A stretch of 64,000 bases of DNA from NCBI GenBank assembly GCA_036705565.1, contig JAUBUY010000018.1, one strand, 5' to 3'. The notes under the pieces were generated by a model that saw nothing but the letters and a program-made list of their open reading frames with translations, was not told the origin of the DNA and did no database searches. Below are positions 8,638 to 16,666 of this stretch, piece by piece (positions within the stretch are counted from its first letter, which is position 1; each line of letters opens with the position of its first letter). A program made the position numbers and the translations under genes. The DNA comes from Microcoleus sp036705565. GTDB taxonomy: Bacteria; Cyanobacteriota; Cyanobacteriia; Cyanobacteriales; Microcoleaceae.

Positions 8638-9022
8638 ACCTGAGACTATTGCCCAGATTAACATCGTGCCAATGATTGATGTGGTCTTCGCCATATTAAC
8701 GTTTTTAATTGTTTCCTCTCTGTCTTTATCCAAATCCGAGGGTCTACCCGTAAATTTACCGAAAGCATCAACCTCTCAAGTTCAGGACTCGCCTGCTAAA
8801 ATTACCGTCACCATTGATGCTAATGGAAAATTAATGGTTGATAAAAAGTTAGTCAACTTAGACCAGATTGAGAGTACAGTGCGACAGGTAATGGGGTCAA
8901 ATCAGAACTCCTTAATTGTGTTGAATGCAGATAAAAGCGTCAATCACGGAAATGTTGTGGAAGTTATGGATCGATTACGCCGAATTAAGGGAGCTAAGTT
9001 AGGGATTGCTACCGCAAAGTAG
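8621..9022 (+). CDS. exbD: ExbD/TolR-type biopolymer transport protein
   Basis: The 133-residue protein has the NIVPMIDVVFAILTFLIV membrane segment with Asp20, the conserved proton-carrying residue of ExbD, followed by a periplasmic domain of about 90 residues. It overlaps exbB by 17 bases. With ExbB and the divergent TonB it completes an energy-transduction complex for outer-membrane uptake. Confidence 0.92.
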   Translation: MRLPDEPETIAQINIVPMIDVVFAILTFLIVSSLSLSKSEGLPVNLPKASTSQVQDSPAKITVTIDANGKLMVDKKLVNLDQIESTVRQVMGSNQNSLIVLNADKSVNHGNVVEVMDRLRRIKGAKLGIATAK

Positions 9023-9122
9023 AGAGTTCCTATAATTACTAATTTGTAATTCCCTCACACCCTTAAACATGAATTACCCCGTGAAAATTTACTAAAAAAG
9101 CCTGTAAGCCTGATTAAAAGGT

Positions 9123-9160
9123 AGTCCTGAATAGTCTGTATGATTCAGGACTTTATTTGA
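9123..9160 (+). terminator. Intrinsic terminator after exbD
   Basis: A 10-bp perfect stem (AGTCCTGAAT/ATTCAGGACT, loop of 10) is followed by a TTATTTG tract, about 100 bases after the exbD stop. Confidence 0.75.
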
Positions 9161-9175
9161 TAAAGCAGTTAAAAA

Positions 9176-9213
9176 TTAAAGTCCTTACTGCCAACAAACA
9201 GCAAGGACTTTAA
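9176..9213. terminator. Second hairpin, likely hemL or bidirectional terminator
   Basis: An 11-bp perfect inverted repeat (TTAAAGTCCTT/AAGGACTTTAA) with a 16-base loop and A/T tracts on both sides lies 46 bases after the end of hemL and also downstream of exbD. It probably separates the convergent genes. Confidence 0.65.
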
Positions 9214-9258
9214 TTATTTATTCCTGAGTTTTAAGGATGAAAATCCTTACTACACACG

Positions 9259-10557
9259 TTAAATACTGGCCATCACTTCACGCGCTGCAGCCAAAGTTCG
9301 ATCGATATCTTCCTCAGTATGAGCCAAAGAAGTAAATCCCGCCTCAAACTGCGAAGGAGCCAGATAAATTCCGTGCTCCAACATTCCCCGGTGAAAGCGG
9401 CTGAACTTTGTCAAATCCGACTTCTTCGCATCCTCATAATTGTGAACCGGGCCAGCCGCAAAAAACAAGCCAAACATCCCGCTAATTTGCCCGCCCCAAG
9501 CCGCGTGCCCGGTTTCCTTAGCAATTTTTAGCAATCCGTCAGACAGTTTTTTAGTAATCTTATCCAACTGTTCGTAAGTGCCGGGTTTTTGCAGCAATTC
9601 CAAAGTCTTAATCCCAGCAGTCATCGCCAAAGGATTTCCCGAAAGCGTACCCGCTTGATACATCGGGCCAGCAGGAGCCACCATCCCCATAATATCCCGC
9701 CTTCCCCCGTAAGCTCCCACCGGCAAACCGCCACCGATAACTTTACCCAAAGTAGTCAAATCCGGGGTGACACCGAATCTTTCCTGAGCTCCACCGTAGG
9801 CGATGCGGAAACCAGTCATTACTTCATCAAAAACCAACAAAGCACCGTTATCTTTAGTAATTTCCCGCAAACCTTCGAGAAAACCTGCATCCGGGGTAAT
9901 AAAACCGGCATTCCCCACCACTGGTTCGAGAATTACGCCTGCTATCTCGCCGGGATTTTCGGCAAATAAAGCTTTGACTGCTTCTAAATCATTGTAGGGA
10001 GCGTTGAGGGTATTGGCAGTAGTGGATTTCGGGACGCCCGGAGAGTCGGGAAGGCCCAGAGTTGCGACACCGGAACCGGCTTTTACCAAGAACATATCGG
10101 CGTGCCCGTGATAGCAACCTTCAAATTTAATCAGTTTATCGCGTCCGGTGAAAGCTCGCATCAGGCGCAAAACGGCCATACAGGCTTCGGTGCCGGAGTT
10201 GACAAATCGCACCATTTCAATGCTGGGAACGGCATCGATGACCATTTCGGCGAGTACGTTTTCCAACAGCGATGGTGCGCCGAAACTCGTACCTTTTTCT
10301 AAAGATTCGTGCAAGGCTTTGATGACTTCCGGGTGGGCGTGGCCACAGATGGCGGGGCCCCAAGTGCCTACATAGTCAATGTATTGGTTTTCGTCAACAT
10401 CCCAAATGTAGGCTCCTTTTACCCTGTCAAAGACGATGGGCTGTCCGCCCACGGATTTGAAGGCGCGGACGGGGGAACTGACGCCACCTGGCATCAACTT
10501 CTGGGCTGCAGCGAAAATTTCTTCTGATTTGGTAGTTTTCAAGGTTGTGGAAACCAA
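9259..10557 (-). CDS. hemL: Glutamate-1-semialdehyde 2,1-aminomutase
   Basis: This PLP enzyme converts glutamate-1-semialdehyde to 5-aminolevulinate, the first committed tetrapyrrole precursor for chlorophyll, haem and bilins. The MPGGVSSPVRAFKSVGG N terminus, the TLGKVIGGGLPVGAYGG motif carrying the PLP lysine, and the C-terminal AHTEEDIDRTL are diagnostic. The frame is open upstream to 10671, but I place the start at TTG 10557, which is preceded by AAGGAG and gives 432 residues, the normal cyanobacterial length. Confidence 0.93.
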   Translation of the reverse strand: MVSTTLKTTKSEEIFAAAQKLMPGGVSSPVRAFKSVGGQPIVFDRVKGAYIWDVDENQYIDYVGTWGPAICGHAHPEVIKALHESLEKGTSFGAPSLLENVLAEMVIDAVPSIEMVRFVNSGTEACMAVLRLMRAFTGRDKLIKFEGCYHGHADMFLVKAGSGVATLGLPDSPGVPKSTTANTLNAPYNDLEAVKALFAENPGEIAGVILEPVVGNAGFITPDAGFLEGLREITKDNGALLVFDEVMTGFRIAYGGAQERFGVTPDLTTLGKVIGGGLPVGAYGGRRDIMGMVAPAGPMYQAGTLSGNPLAMTAGIKTLELLQKPGTYEQLDKITKKLSDGLLKIAKETGHAAWGGQISGMFGLFFAAGPVHNYEDAKKSDLTKFSRFHRGMLEHGIYLAPSQFEAGFTSLAHTEEDIDRTLAAAREVMASI

Positions 10558-10884
10558 TGTTTTCTCCTTAGTGAACGTCTGTTGTTGGTAGAATAATTTT
10601 ATAGCCAGTTCAACATAAAGGTTAGGTCGATTCAAGGAAACTATTCTAGTAGATTTTAGGGTACAAACCAATCAGTAGCAATACTAGCTTGGGTTTTTTA
10701 GGCTTTGTCGCACTAGCACCGAGCGCCCTAAAATGTAATTTTTTGTAAAATAGTTCTTGACAATTTAGCCATCCCTTGCTCAATCTTCTCTCTTCCTCTG
10801 CGTCCTCTGCGTTCTCTGCGGTTAATAAAAAAACAATCTCCGACAGGAAAGCGTTAATCTATATTACCAAGTTGAAATAAAATT
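10558..10884. other. Divergent spacer hemL-hisIE with CTCTGCG repeat
   Basis: The 327-base gap holds both promoters. At about 10794-10823 it carries a CTCTGCGTCCTCTGCG tract, an interspersed motif that recurs in inverse orientation at about 22941-22968. No gene is seen. Confidence 0.5.
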
Positions 10885-11535
10885 ATGTCTACTACTGATT
10901 TATCGAGTTTGAGCCGATCGATCCCAATTGAAAAGATTCGTTACGACGATCGCGGTTTAGTGCCTGCGATCGTCCAAGATTATTTGGACGGTACAGTGTT
11001 AATGATGGCCTGGATGAATCGGGAGTCCCTGCAAAAAACGCTCTCTACCGGGCAAACTTGGTTTTGGAGTCGATCGCGCGCCCAATTGTGGCCCAAAGGC
11101 GCGACTTCGGGACACATTCAAAATGTCAAAGGGCTGCGTTACGACTGCGATAGCGATGCTTTGCTAGTCACTGTCGAACAAGTCGGAGATATTGCTTGTC
11201 ACACGGGAGAAAGAAGTTGTTTTCACCAAGTTGATGGGGAAATTCAACCGCCGCCAGGGGATATGTTATCTCAATTATTTGCGGTAATTTGCGATCGGCG
11301 AGACAATCCTAACGAAAGTTCTTATACTTGCAAATTGTTCGAGGGCGGCGACAACAAGATTCTCAAGAAAATTGGCGAAGAGTCGGCGGAAGTTGTGATG
11401 GCTTGCAAAGATGACGATAAAGAGGGGATTGCTGGGGAAGTTGCGGATTTATTTTATCACGCTTTGGTTGCTTTGGCTCACCATCAAGTTGATTTGAGAG
11501 AAGTTTACCGCAAATTGGGCGATCGACGAAAATAA
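10885..11535 (+). CDS. hisIE: Bifunctional phosphoribosyl-AMP cyclohydrolase / phosphoribosyl-ATP pyrophosphatase
   Basis: The 216-residue fusion covers steps 2 and 3 of histidine synthesis. The HisI half (about 1-120) has the DCDSDALLVTVEQ metal site and CHTGERSCFH zinc motif; the HisE half (about 125-216) has the KKIGEESAEVVMACKD helix with the EExxE-type metal ligands. It stands alone without other his genes, as is usual in cyanobacteria. Confidence 0.95.
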   Translation: MSTTDLSSLSRSIPIEKIRYDDRGLVPAIVQDYLDGTVLMMAWMNRESLQKTLSTGQTWFWSRSRAQLWPKGATSGHIQNVKGLRYDCDSDALLVTVEQVGDIACHTGERSCFHQVDGEIQPPPGDMLSQLFAVICDRRDNPNESSYTCKLFEGGDNKILKKIGEESAEVVMACKDDDKEGIAGEVADLFYHALVALAHHQVDLREVYRKLGDRRK

Positions 11536-11551
11536 ATTAGTTATTGGTTAT

Positions 11552-11596
11552 TGGGCATTGGGCATTGGGCATTGGGCATTGGGCATTGGGCATTGG
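11552..11596. repeat. Heptamer tandem repeat GGGCATT
   Basis: About six head-to-tail copies of the 7-mer follow hisIE. This belongs to the short tandemly repeated repetitive sequences known in filamentous cyanobacteria. Confidence 0.9.
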
Positions 11597-11698
11597 TATA
11601 GCCATCCTAAATCATTTGTAAATTTCTTACTCCCTCCCCTTACTAAGGGGAGGGTTGGGGTGGGGTAAAAAATTTACGACTCATGTAGGATTGCTATA
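11597..11698. mobile_element. MITE-like element, TATAGC ends
   Basis: A 102-bp stretch is bounded by imperfect inverted repeats of about 32 bp, starting TATAGCCATCCTAAAT and ending ATGTAGGATTGCTATA. The centre carries a CCCTCCCCTTACTAAGGGGAGGG stem-like block. A related copy lies at 23009-23113. The ends start with TATAGC like those of the IS630 remnant at 1784. Confidence 0.65.
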
Positions 11699-11702
11699 GC
11701 AG

Positions 11703-11768
11703 CAACAAATGACTAATGACTAATAACTAATGACTGCTGACTAATGACTAATTACTAATAACTAATGA
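11703..11768. repeat. Heptamer repeat tract (ACTAATG/ACTAATA)
   Basis: Degenerate 7-nt repeats run up to and into the last codons of the MFS gene. No other function is visible. Confidence 0.8.
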
Positions 11769-13030
11769 CTGCTATTTTTCAACATTCGATCGAGCTTTTG
11801 CAAAATAAAAATAGCCGCGCCCACACTCAAAGCCAAACCCAACCAAAAATTATCCGCCGCCCCTTTACCTCTATCCAAAGCCAAACCGCCCAGGGGCGGC
11901 CCGATTAAATAGCCGATCGCCCAACACTGAGAACTAACCGCCAAATACACGCCCCGCAAAGACTCCGGCGCTAAATCCACCACCAAAGCAGAAGCAAAAG
12001 GCGTATAAGCAACAGTCGCCATCGACAAAAAGCTCAAGCCTAAAACAGCTAATAATAGATTGCCAGTGGCAGCCATTCCCGTCAAGCCGATCGCGATAAA
12101 TCCCATTCCCCATAGCAGCGCAGAAATCATCAAAGCTTTCGGATGGGAAAACCGCTTCAAAGCTTTAACAACCGGCAGTTGCAAAGCCACAGTTAAAAAC
12201 GTGCTAAAAGCAAACAAAACCGTAATTGTACCTGTAGAAAAGCCTTTTCCCGATGTCCCCACCGCGACAAACTTGCTAAAGTACAGCGGCATTGTGGTTT
12301 GGATTTGGGAAATATATAATGTGAACAGGGTATTTACTAAAGCATAAACTAGAAGACTTCGATCGCTCAGCGCCACCATCCAGCCATTTTCCCGATTCTT
12401 TTTGCCTCTATCCCCTGGATTAGCTGGTTTGTAGGTTTCGGCGATCGCGATCGCAACTACTGCAAACAGCACTAAAAACGAGATACCATCAATAATAAAG
12501 AGCGATCGATAATTCCCCGTTATAGAAATTAACAAACCACCCAAAATAATCCCAACTTGCAAACCCAAATTATCAGCCAGCCGCGTCAAAGCAAAAGCCT
12601 CCTGTCGCTGTTCGCCCTCGGTTAAATCCGCCACCATCGTCTCGGTTGGAGGCCAATACAAACCCACCCCAAAACCCATCAGTAAATTGCCCGCAATTAA
12701 GCCAGCGAAATCATTAGTCCCCGCCAGTACAAAAGAAGCCGCCGCCGAAATAATTGTCGCCAGCAATAAAGTTCGCCGCCTTCCCCAAAATTTGGAATCG
12801 CAAAAAGAACCGCCCAAAATTCTGCCGAATATTCCCGAAACTGAACCGCTACCCAAACCAATCCCAACAGCAGTAGCAGATAAACCGACGCGATCGACAA
12901 AAAATATCGGCGCGTAAAATAAAGTAAAACCGGTGCCGCTTTGGGAGAGGAATCTGCCGGCGGCAAGAATCCAGACTTGAGGCGGGAGACGGGGCAACCA
13001 AGAGGATAATTGAAATTTAGGCATATACAC
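11762..13030 (-). CDS. Major facilitator superfamily transporter
   Basis: The 422-residue product has twelve hydrophobic segments and the MFS loop 2-3 signature GGSFCDSKFWGRRRTLL (about residues 73-89). It is a single-polypeptide carrier, probably drug or sugar efflux type; the substrate cannot be told. The final codons overlap a heptamer repeat tract, so the exact C terminus may be repeat-derived. Confidence 0.88.
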   Translation of the reverse strand: MYMPKFQLSSWLPRLPPQVWILAAGRFLSQSGTGFTLFYAPIFFVDRVGLSATAVGIGLGSGSVSGIFGRILGGSFCDSKFWGRRRTLLLATIISAAASFVLAGTNDFAGLIAGNLLMGFGVGLYWPPTETMVADLTEGEQRQEAFALTRLADNLGLQVGIILGGLLISITGNYRSLFIIDGISFLVLFAVVAIAIAETYKPANPGDRGKKNRENGWMVALSDRSLLVYALVNTLFTLYISQIQTTMPLYFSKFVAVGTSGKGFSTGTITVLFAFSTFLTVALQLPVVKALKRFSHPKALMISALLWGMGFIAIGLTGMAATGNLLLAVLGLSFLSMATVAYTPFASALVVDLAPESLRGVYLAVSSQCWAIGYLIGPPLGGLALDRGKGAADNFWLGLALSVGAAIFILQKLDRMLKNSSH

Positions 13031-13346
13031 TTAAATTAGGAGTTATTTCTGGACGCAGAAACCCGGTTTTTTTATGAAAAAAATACGTTATGACCTTTAA
13101 TCAGGTTCAAAAACAGATGTCTTTGGTCGCAGTGCATAAGTCCTGTGAGTAATTATTAATTTATTCCGTACTTTTTCGGAATTAGTATTAATTAACCGAG
13201 GTGATGACAAACATAAGTGAGCTTAACAATTCTTCAGCGTCTGTTACACAAAAGTTACCATTAATTTAAAAATACTTAACACGATTTGAGAAAAAAGTTA
13301 GTTAAACTCTAGAAAAGGCAGAAGAAAATTTTAGAGGCTCAATTAT
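13031..13346. other. Divergent promoter region, no gene
   Basis: A 316-base gap between divergent genes. It contains one AGAAACCCGGTTTTTTT motif of the interspersed family (about 13061-13076) and is otherwise AT-rich without a recognisable element. Confidence 0.45.
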
Positions 13347-13853
13347 ATGACAGCTATTACAACATCAAGAGTGGAATCAATCAAACCGCGCTGGCAAGCA
13401 ATTGTCATGGTTGCCCTAATTTTCTGGCTCAGCGTTAGCCTGATTTTGGATCTAGTAATTATGCCCAGTCTCTACGTATCTGGCATGACGACATCACCGG
13501 AGTTTGCAACTGCCGGGAATTTAATGTTCTGGGGATTCAACCGCGTTGAGTTAATCTGTGCGGGCGTGGTGGCAACGGGTTTGATGGTTTTGAGCAATTT
13601 AGTCGGTGACTTCGGCAAGCGCAGCCGCACAGCAATTTTATTATCATTGGTACTTCTGGCGATCGCCCTGATTGACACCTACGCCCTGACACCCCAAATG
13701 AGCGCCTTGGGACTGCAGCTAAATCTGTTCGATTCCGCAGCAGAAGTCCCCGCCGGGATGAATCTACTGCACCAAGGCTATTTTGCATTGGAAGCGCTGA
13801 AGTTGGCTGTCGCCGGTACGCTGCTGGGCTGGTGCTACCAAAACCAAGTTTAA
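13347..13853 (+). CDS. Four-helix membrane protein of unknown function
   Basis: The 168-residue product shows four hydrophobic segments (about 18-40, 60-82, 92-112, 140-162) and short loops. I do not recognise a named family with confidence; it resembles small cyanobacterial integral membrane proteins of the DUF4149/TMEM205 type only in general shape. A strong terminator follows, so it is a single-gene transcript. Confidence 0.7.
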   Translation: MTAITTSRVESIKPRWQAIVMVALIFWLSVSLILDLVIMPSLYVSGMTTSPEFATAGNLMFWGFNRVELICAGVVATGLMVLSNLVGDFGKRSRTAILLSLVLLAIALIDTYALTPQMSALGLQLNLFDSAAEVPAGMNLLHQGYFALEALKLAVAGTLLGWCYQNQV

Positions 13854-13900
13854 TCGACACCCTGCTCAGAGGTTGAGTGGAGAAAAAAGACTCAACCCGC

Positions 13901-13940
13901 AGCGGGGGGCGTGAATTCACGCCCCCCGCTAATTTTTTTT
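13901..13940 (+). terminator. Strong intrinsic terminator
   Basis: A perfect 30-base palindrome (13901-13930, arms AGCGGGGGGCGTGAA) is followed by AATTTTTTTT. It ends the preceding membrane-protein gene. Confidence 0.92.
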
Positions 13941-14287
13941 AAATTTTAACGCGATCGTAAACACCGGATTTGATATTCATCGGCGTTAATCTGTGTTTAT
14001 CTGCCCTTATCTGCGGTTCAAAACAAGAGAATTTCTTGGGCCGCAGATGACAATGTATTGACGCTAATTCACGCAGATGAAGATCGGAGATATATGAATA
14101 ATCTCCGATGCTAACTGATTTGATACAACTATACGGTCAAGTTTCCTGAACCAGCGCAAAAACGGATACTTGCGAACTCCTCCCGTGGAGAAAGCAAAAT
14201 TTTAGACTCTTGTTTAAACTCCCAGATTCATCTGTAGAGTAAATCTAAAATCTAAAATCTAAAATCTAAAATCTAAAATCGACTGCC
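13941..14287. repeat. Non-coding repeats after terminator
   Basis: The stretch holds ATCTGTG/ATCTGCGG-type interspersed repeats in both orientations (about 13983-14085) and a TCTAAAA heptamer array at about 14242-14280 reaching the end of the GDT1-like gene. No gene is seen. Confidence 0.65.
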
Positions 14288-14581
14288 CTACTCCGATGCT
14301 TCCGGTAAATCTGCTTTTGGCCACAGCAGGCGCAAACCCATTACCGCAAATCCGATCGCCGCGAGTCCCTTTACCAGTCGTTCCGGCAACACCTCTGCCG
14401 TGCTGAAGCCAATGGCCACGCCGATAAAACTGGCCAACAGCAGCGCCGACGCCGTACCAAAAAATACAGCCCGCGGCGAGTTACAACTACTGCCCAGGGC
14501 GATCGCAGCTAATTGACTTTTGTCTCCCAATTCTGACAAAAACACTGTAATAAAACTGATTCCCAAAAGTTGCCAGTCCAT
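14288..14581 (-). CDS. Half-size TMEM165/GDT1 family cation exchanger
   Basis: The 97-residue protein has three hydrophobic helices and one family motif, SELGDKSQ (Glu17-Gly19-Asp20-Lys21). Full GDT1/UPF0016 proteins, including the cyanobacterial manganese exporter Mnx, carry two such motifs in about 200 residues. This gene has one and lies 60 bases after a second half-size gene, so the two products probably pair as a heterodimer to export Mn2+ (or Ca2+) from the cytosol or thylakoid side. Substrate is inferred from family. Confidence 0.85.
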   Translation of the reverse strand: MDWQLLGISFITVFLSELGDKSQLAAIALGSSCNSPRAVFFGTASALLLASFIGVAIGFSTAEVLPERLVKGLAAIGFAVMGLRLLWPKADLPEASE

Positions 14582-14641
14582 GTTTTTTTAGTTCTTAGTT
14601 AGCTATTGTAGAAATCTACGACTTACCGACAAGGCAGACAA

Positions 14642-15115
14642 TTAACCCAGCACTTCCCACAGCAGAACCGCCGAAATCGCCAGTAAAATCACTCCGGCTG
14701 CTCTCTCCAAAGTTCTCGGAGCAATCCGACTAGCCAGCCACCTTCCCAGCAACACCCCCAGCAAACTGGTTGCTATCAAAGCCGAACCCGCACCCGCAAA
14801 CACGATCCAAGGATTTCGAGATTCAGCCGTCATCAGCAAAATCGCGATCTGAGTTTTGTCTCCAATTTCAGCTAAAAAAATAGTTGCAAAAGTCGAAGCA
14901 AAAATTGCCCAGTGCTTGGGCTTCAGTTTCTTTTGTTCCTGACAAATATCGGGATTTACAGTCACTGAGAGTTCAGCGGGCTCCGGGGTTAAAGCAGCAC
15001 AAATCTCAGTAACCTCTTTTATTTGTAGTTGTACCTGTTGTGGTAAATCATAATTGGGGTTTACTGAGTCAGAAGCAGACAAGCTTGGCGGAACAGAATC
15101 AAGTTTCACGGGCAA
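14642..15115 (-). CDS. Half-size TMEM165/GDT1 family cation exchanger with N-terminal extension
   Basis: The 157-residue protein has a hydrophilic N terminus of about 68 residues, then three membrane helices with the motif AEIGDKTQ (Glu83-Gly85-Asp86-Lys87). It is the upstream partner of the 97-residue gene and provides the other family motif. The acidic extension is not part of the core family fold and may regulate or tether the complex. Confidence 0.85.
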   Translation of the reverse strand: MPVKLDSVPPSLSASDSVNPNYDLPQQVQLQIKEVTEICAALTPEPAELSVTVNPDICQEQKKLKPKHWAIFASTFATIFLAEIGDKTQIAILLMTAESRNPWIVFAGAGSALIATSLLGVLLGRWLASRIAPRTLERAAGVILLAISAVLLWEVLG

Positions 15116-15194
15116 TGAGTGCTAAACGCTATTTATTTTTGACTTGTACTTTTGATTCTAACTCTCTCGGTGCCTGCTTTTACCAAACCAGGGT

Positions 15195-15362
15195 CAATCG
15201 ATTTTAGATTTTAGATTTTAGATTTTAGAATTGAAGGATTGAAGGATTGACCCCACGGATAAATACGTTCGGCAAGTTTCATCGGATACAGGTTTTTTAT
15301 TTCTGGATCCTGAGTTTGCGCGTTGGAATGAATCACGTGGCGGGTATCCTGGATGCTTGATT
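15195..15362. repeat. Dispersed repeat, copy 1 (with TTTTAGA array)
   Basis: A TTTTAGA heptamer array leads into a unique-looking block containing TAAATACGTTCGGCAAGTTT and ending CACGTGGCGGGTATCCTGGA. The same block occurs inverted at 29083-29213 and in shortened form at 18225-18362. An ORF drawn across it has no protein-like character. Confidence 0.8.
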
Positions 15363-15505
15363 TTCATCTTTTTCCCCCGATATTTCAGCAACTGGTTCCT
15401 GGAACCACTCACCCCCCCCCAAAAAGGCCTACAAGCCCCCAGACTTATCTGTCGAGTCAATCTAAAATCTAAAATCTAAAATCTAAAATTGACTGACTGG
15501 CTGGT

Positions 15506-16156
15506 TCATGTGCCGTAAGTTCGATCGCCCGCATCTCCCAAACCAGGTACAATAAAGCCCTGTTCGTTGACTATTTCGTCGATCGTTGCCGTGTAAATCA
15601 TCAAACTTGGGTACTCTGCACTCAGCCTCTTCAAAGCCGGAGGAGCAGCCACCACAGAGATAATCCGAATCAAGCTCGGATCAATTCCCCGTGCAGTCAA
15701 TTCCTGCATAGTCGCTATAATCGTCCCGCCAGTCGCCAGCATCGGCTCGCTAATTATCACCCGCGTTTCCGGGTTAAACTGCGCCGGCAATTTGTTCAAA
15801 TAACAAGTCGGTTCCAGCGTCTCCTCATTTCTTGCCATGCCGAGGTGGTAAACCGAAGCCAGCGGCACAACCGTCTGAATTCCTTCGAGCAGTGACAAAC
15901 CCGCCCGCAAAATCGGTACCACAACTAACGGAGCTTCTGGGTTGATAAAAGTCGCCGGACATTCTGCCAAAGGCGTTTGCACCGTTGTTTCCACTGTCGG
16001 CAGCCATTCTCGAATCGCCTCGTAAGCCAGCCACCTTCCCAATTCTGTCATCGCAGAACGAAAAAGTACCGATGGGGTGGCGGCGTCGCGGGCAACAGCC
16101 AGCCAGTGTTTAATTAACGGATGTGGAGGAACGTAAACGCGCAGTTGCAGGGACAT
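15506..16156 (-). CDS. upp: Uracil phosphoribosyltransferase
   Basis: The 216-residue enzyme salvages uracil with PRPP to give UMP. The PRPP loop appears as ISEPMLATGGT and the uracil-binding C terminus as VPGLGDAGDRTYGT. Length matches the family (about 208-217). No partner gene is adjacent. Confidence 0.94.
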   Translation of the reverse strand: MSLQLRVYVPPHPLIKHWLAVARDAATPSVLFRSAMTELGRWLAYEAIREWLPTVETTVQTPLAECPATFINPEAPLVVVPILRAGLSLLEGIQTVVPLASVYHLGMARNEETLEPTCYLNKLPAQFNPETRVIISEPMLATGGTIIATMQELTARGIDPSLIRIISVVAAPPALKRLSAEYPSLMIYTATIDEIVNEQGFIVPGLGDAGDRTYGT

Positions 16157-16666
16157 GAGGAAATTGGGGAGATTGCTAGGTTTGAGGGATTTTATGCGGT
16201 GCGATCGATCTGCTTCGTTGGCGTAGCCCCCGTAGGGGCGGGCTTCCCCAACGGGCGATCGATCGCTCTGTGCAACTTATCACATCCTTGAGGGTGCATA
16301 CAAGCCAGAGATTGAGTTAGAACCCATTCGCCGATCGACCTCCATCCGCTTATTGAAATATTTTTCTAATAGTATTGACATTAATTAGCAACAAGGCTAT
16401 ATTGATTTTTAGTGTTCTCCTCTCAAAGGATCGGCAGACGGGGGCAGTCGGCAATGGTAGACTGTTCCCGCATTTTTTTTTAAAAGCTGGGGCATCGGCC
16501 AAACAGGGCATCGGCCAAACAGGGCATCGGCCAAACAGGGCATCGGGCATTGCCGAACTTCGGTCTTCTTGACATCCGCTACATCCGCTACATAATCCGT
16601 TGCCGAACTTCTTGCTTCTGGAGCGATCGACTGTAAAATCATAGAAATATTAAGATTTTTAACCGA
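16157..16666. repeat. Repeat-rich spacer upp-crtH
   Basis: This 510-base gap contains a GCGTAGCCCCCGTAGGGG stem-like block and HIP1-type GATCGATCG runs (16199-16265), the 16-bp tandem array listed separately, and CATCCGCTA direct repeats (about 16572-16595). The crtH promoter should lie near 16600-16660. ORFs called through the repeats are artefacts. Confidence 0.7.
16490..16545. repeat. 16-bp tandem repeat GGGCATCGGCCAAACA
   Basis: Three exact tandem copies and a partial fourth. No coding role. Confidence 0.9.

Noticed and set aside
10558..10671. N-terminal extension of HemL to 10671
   Set aside because: The TTG at 10557 has AAGGAG and gives the normal 432 residues; the extension matches nothing conserved.
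15218..15460. 80-residue minus-strand ORF
   Set aside because: Lies in the dispersed repeat and TTTTAGA array; composition is not protein-like.
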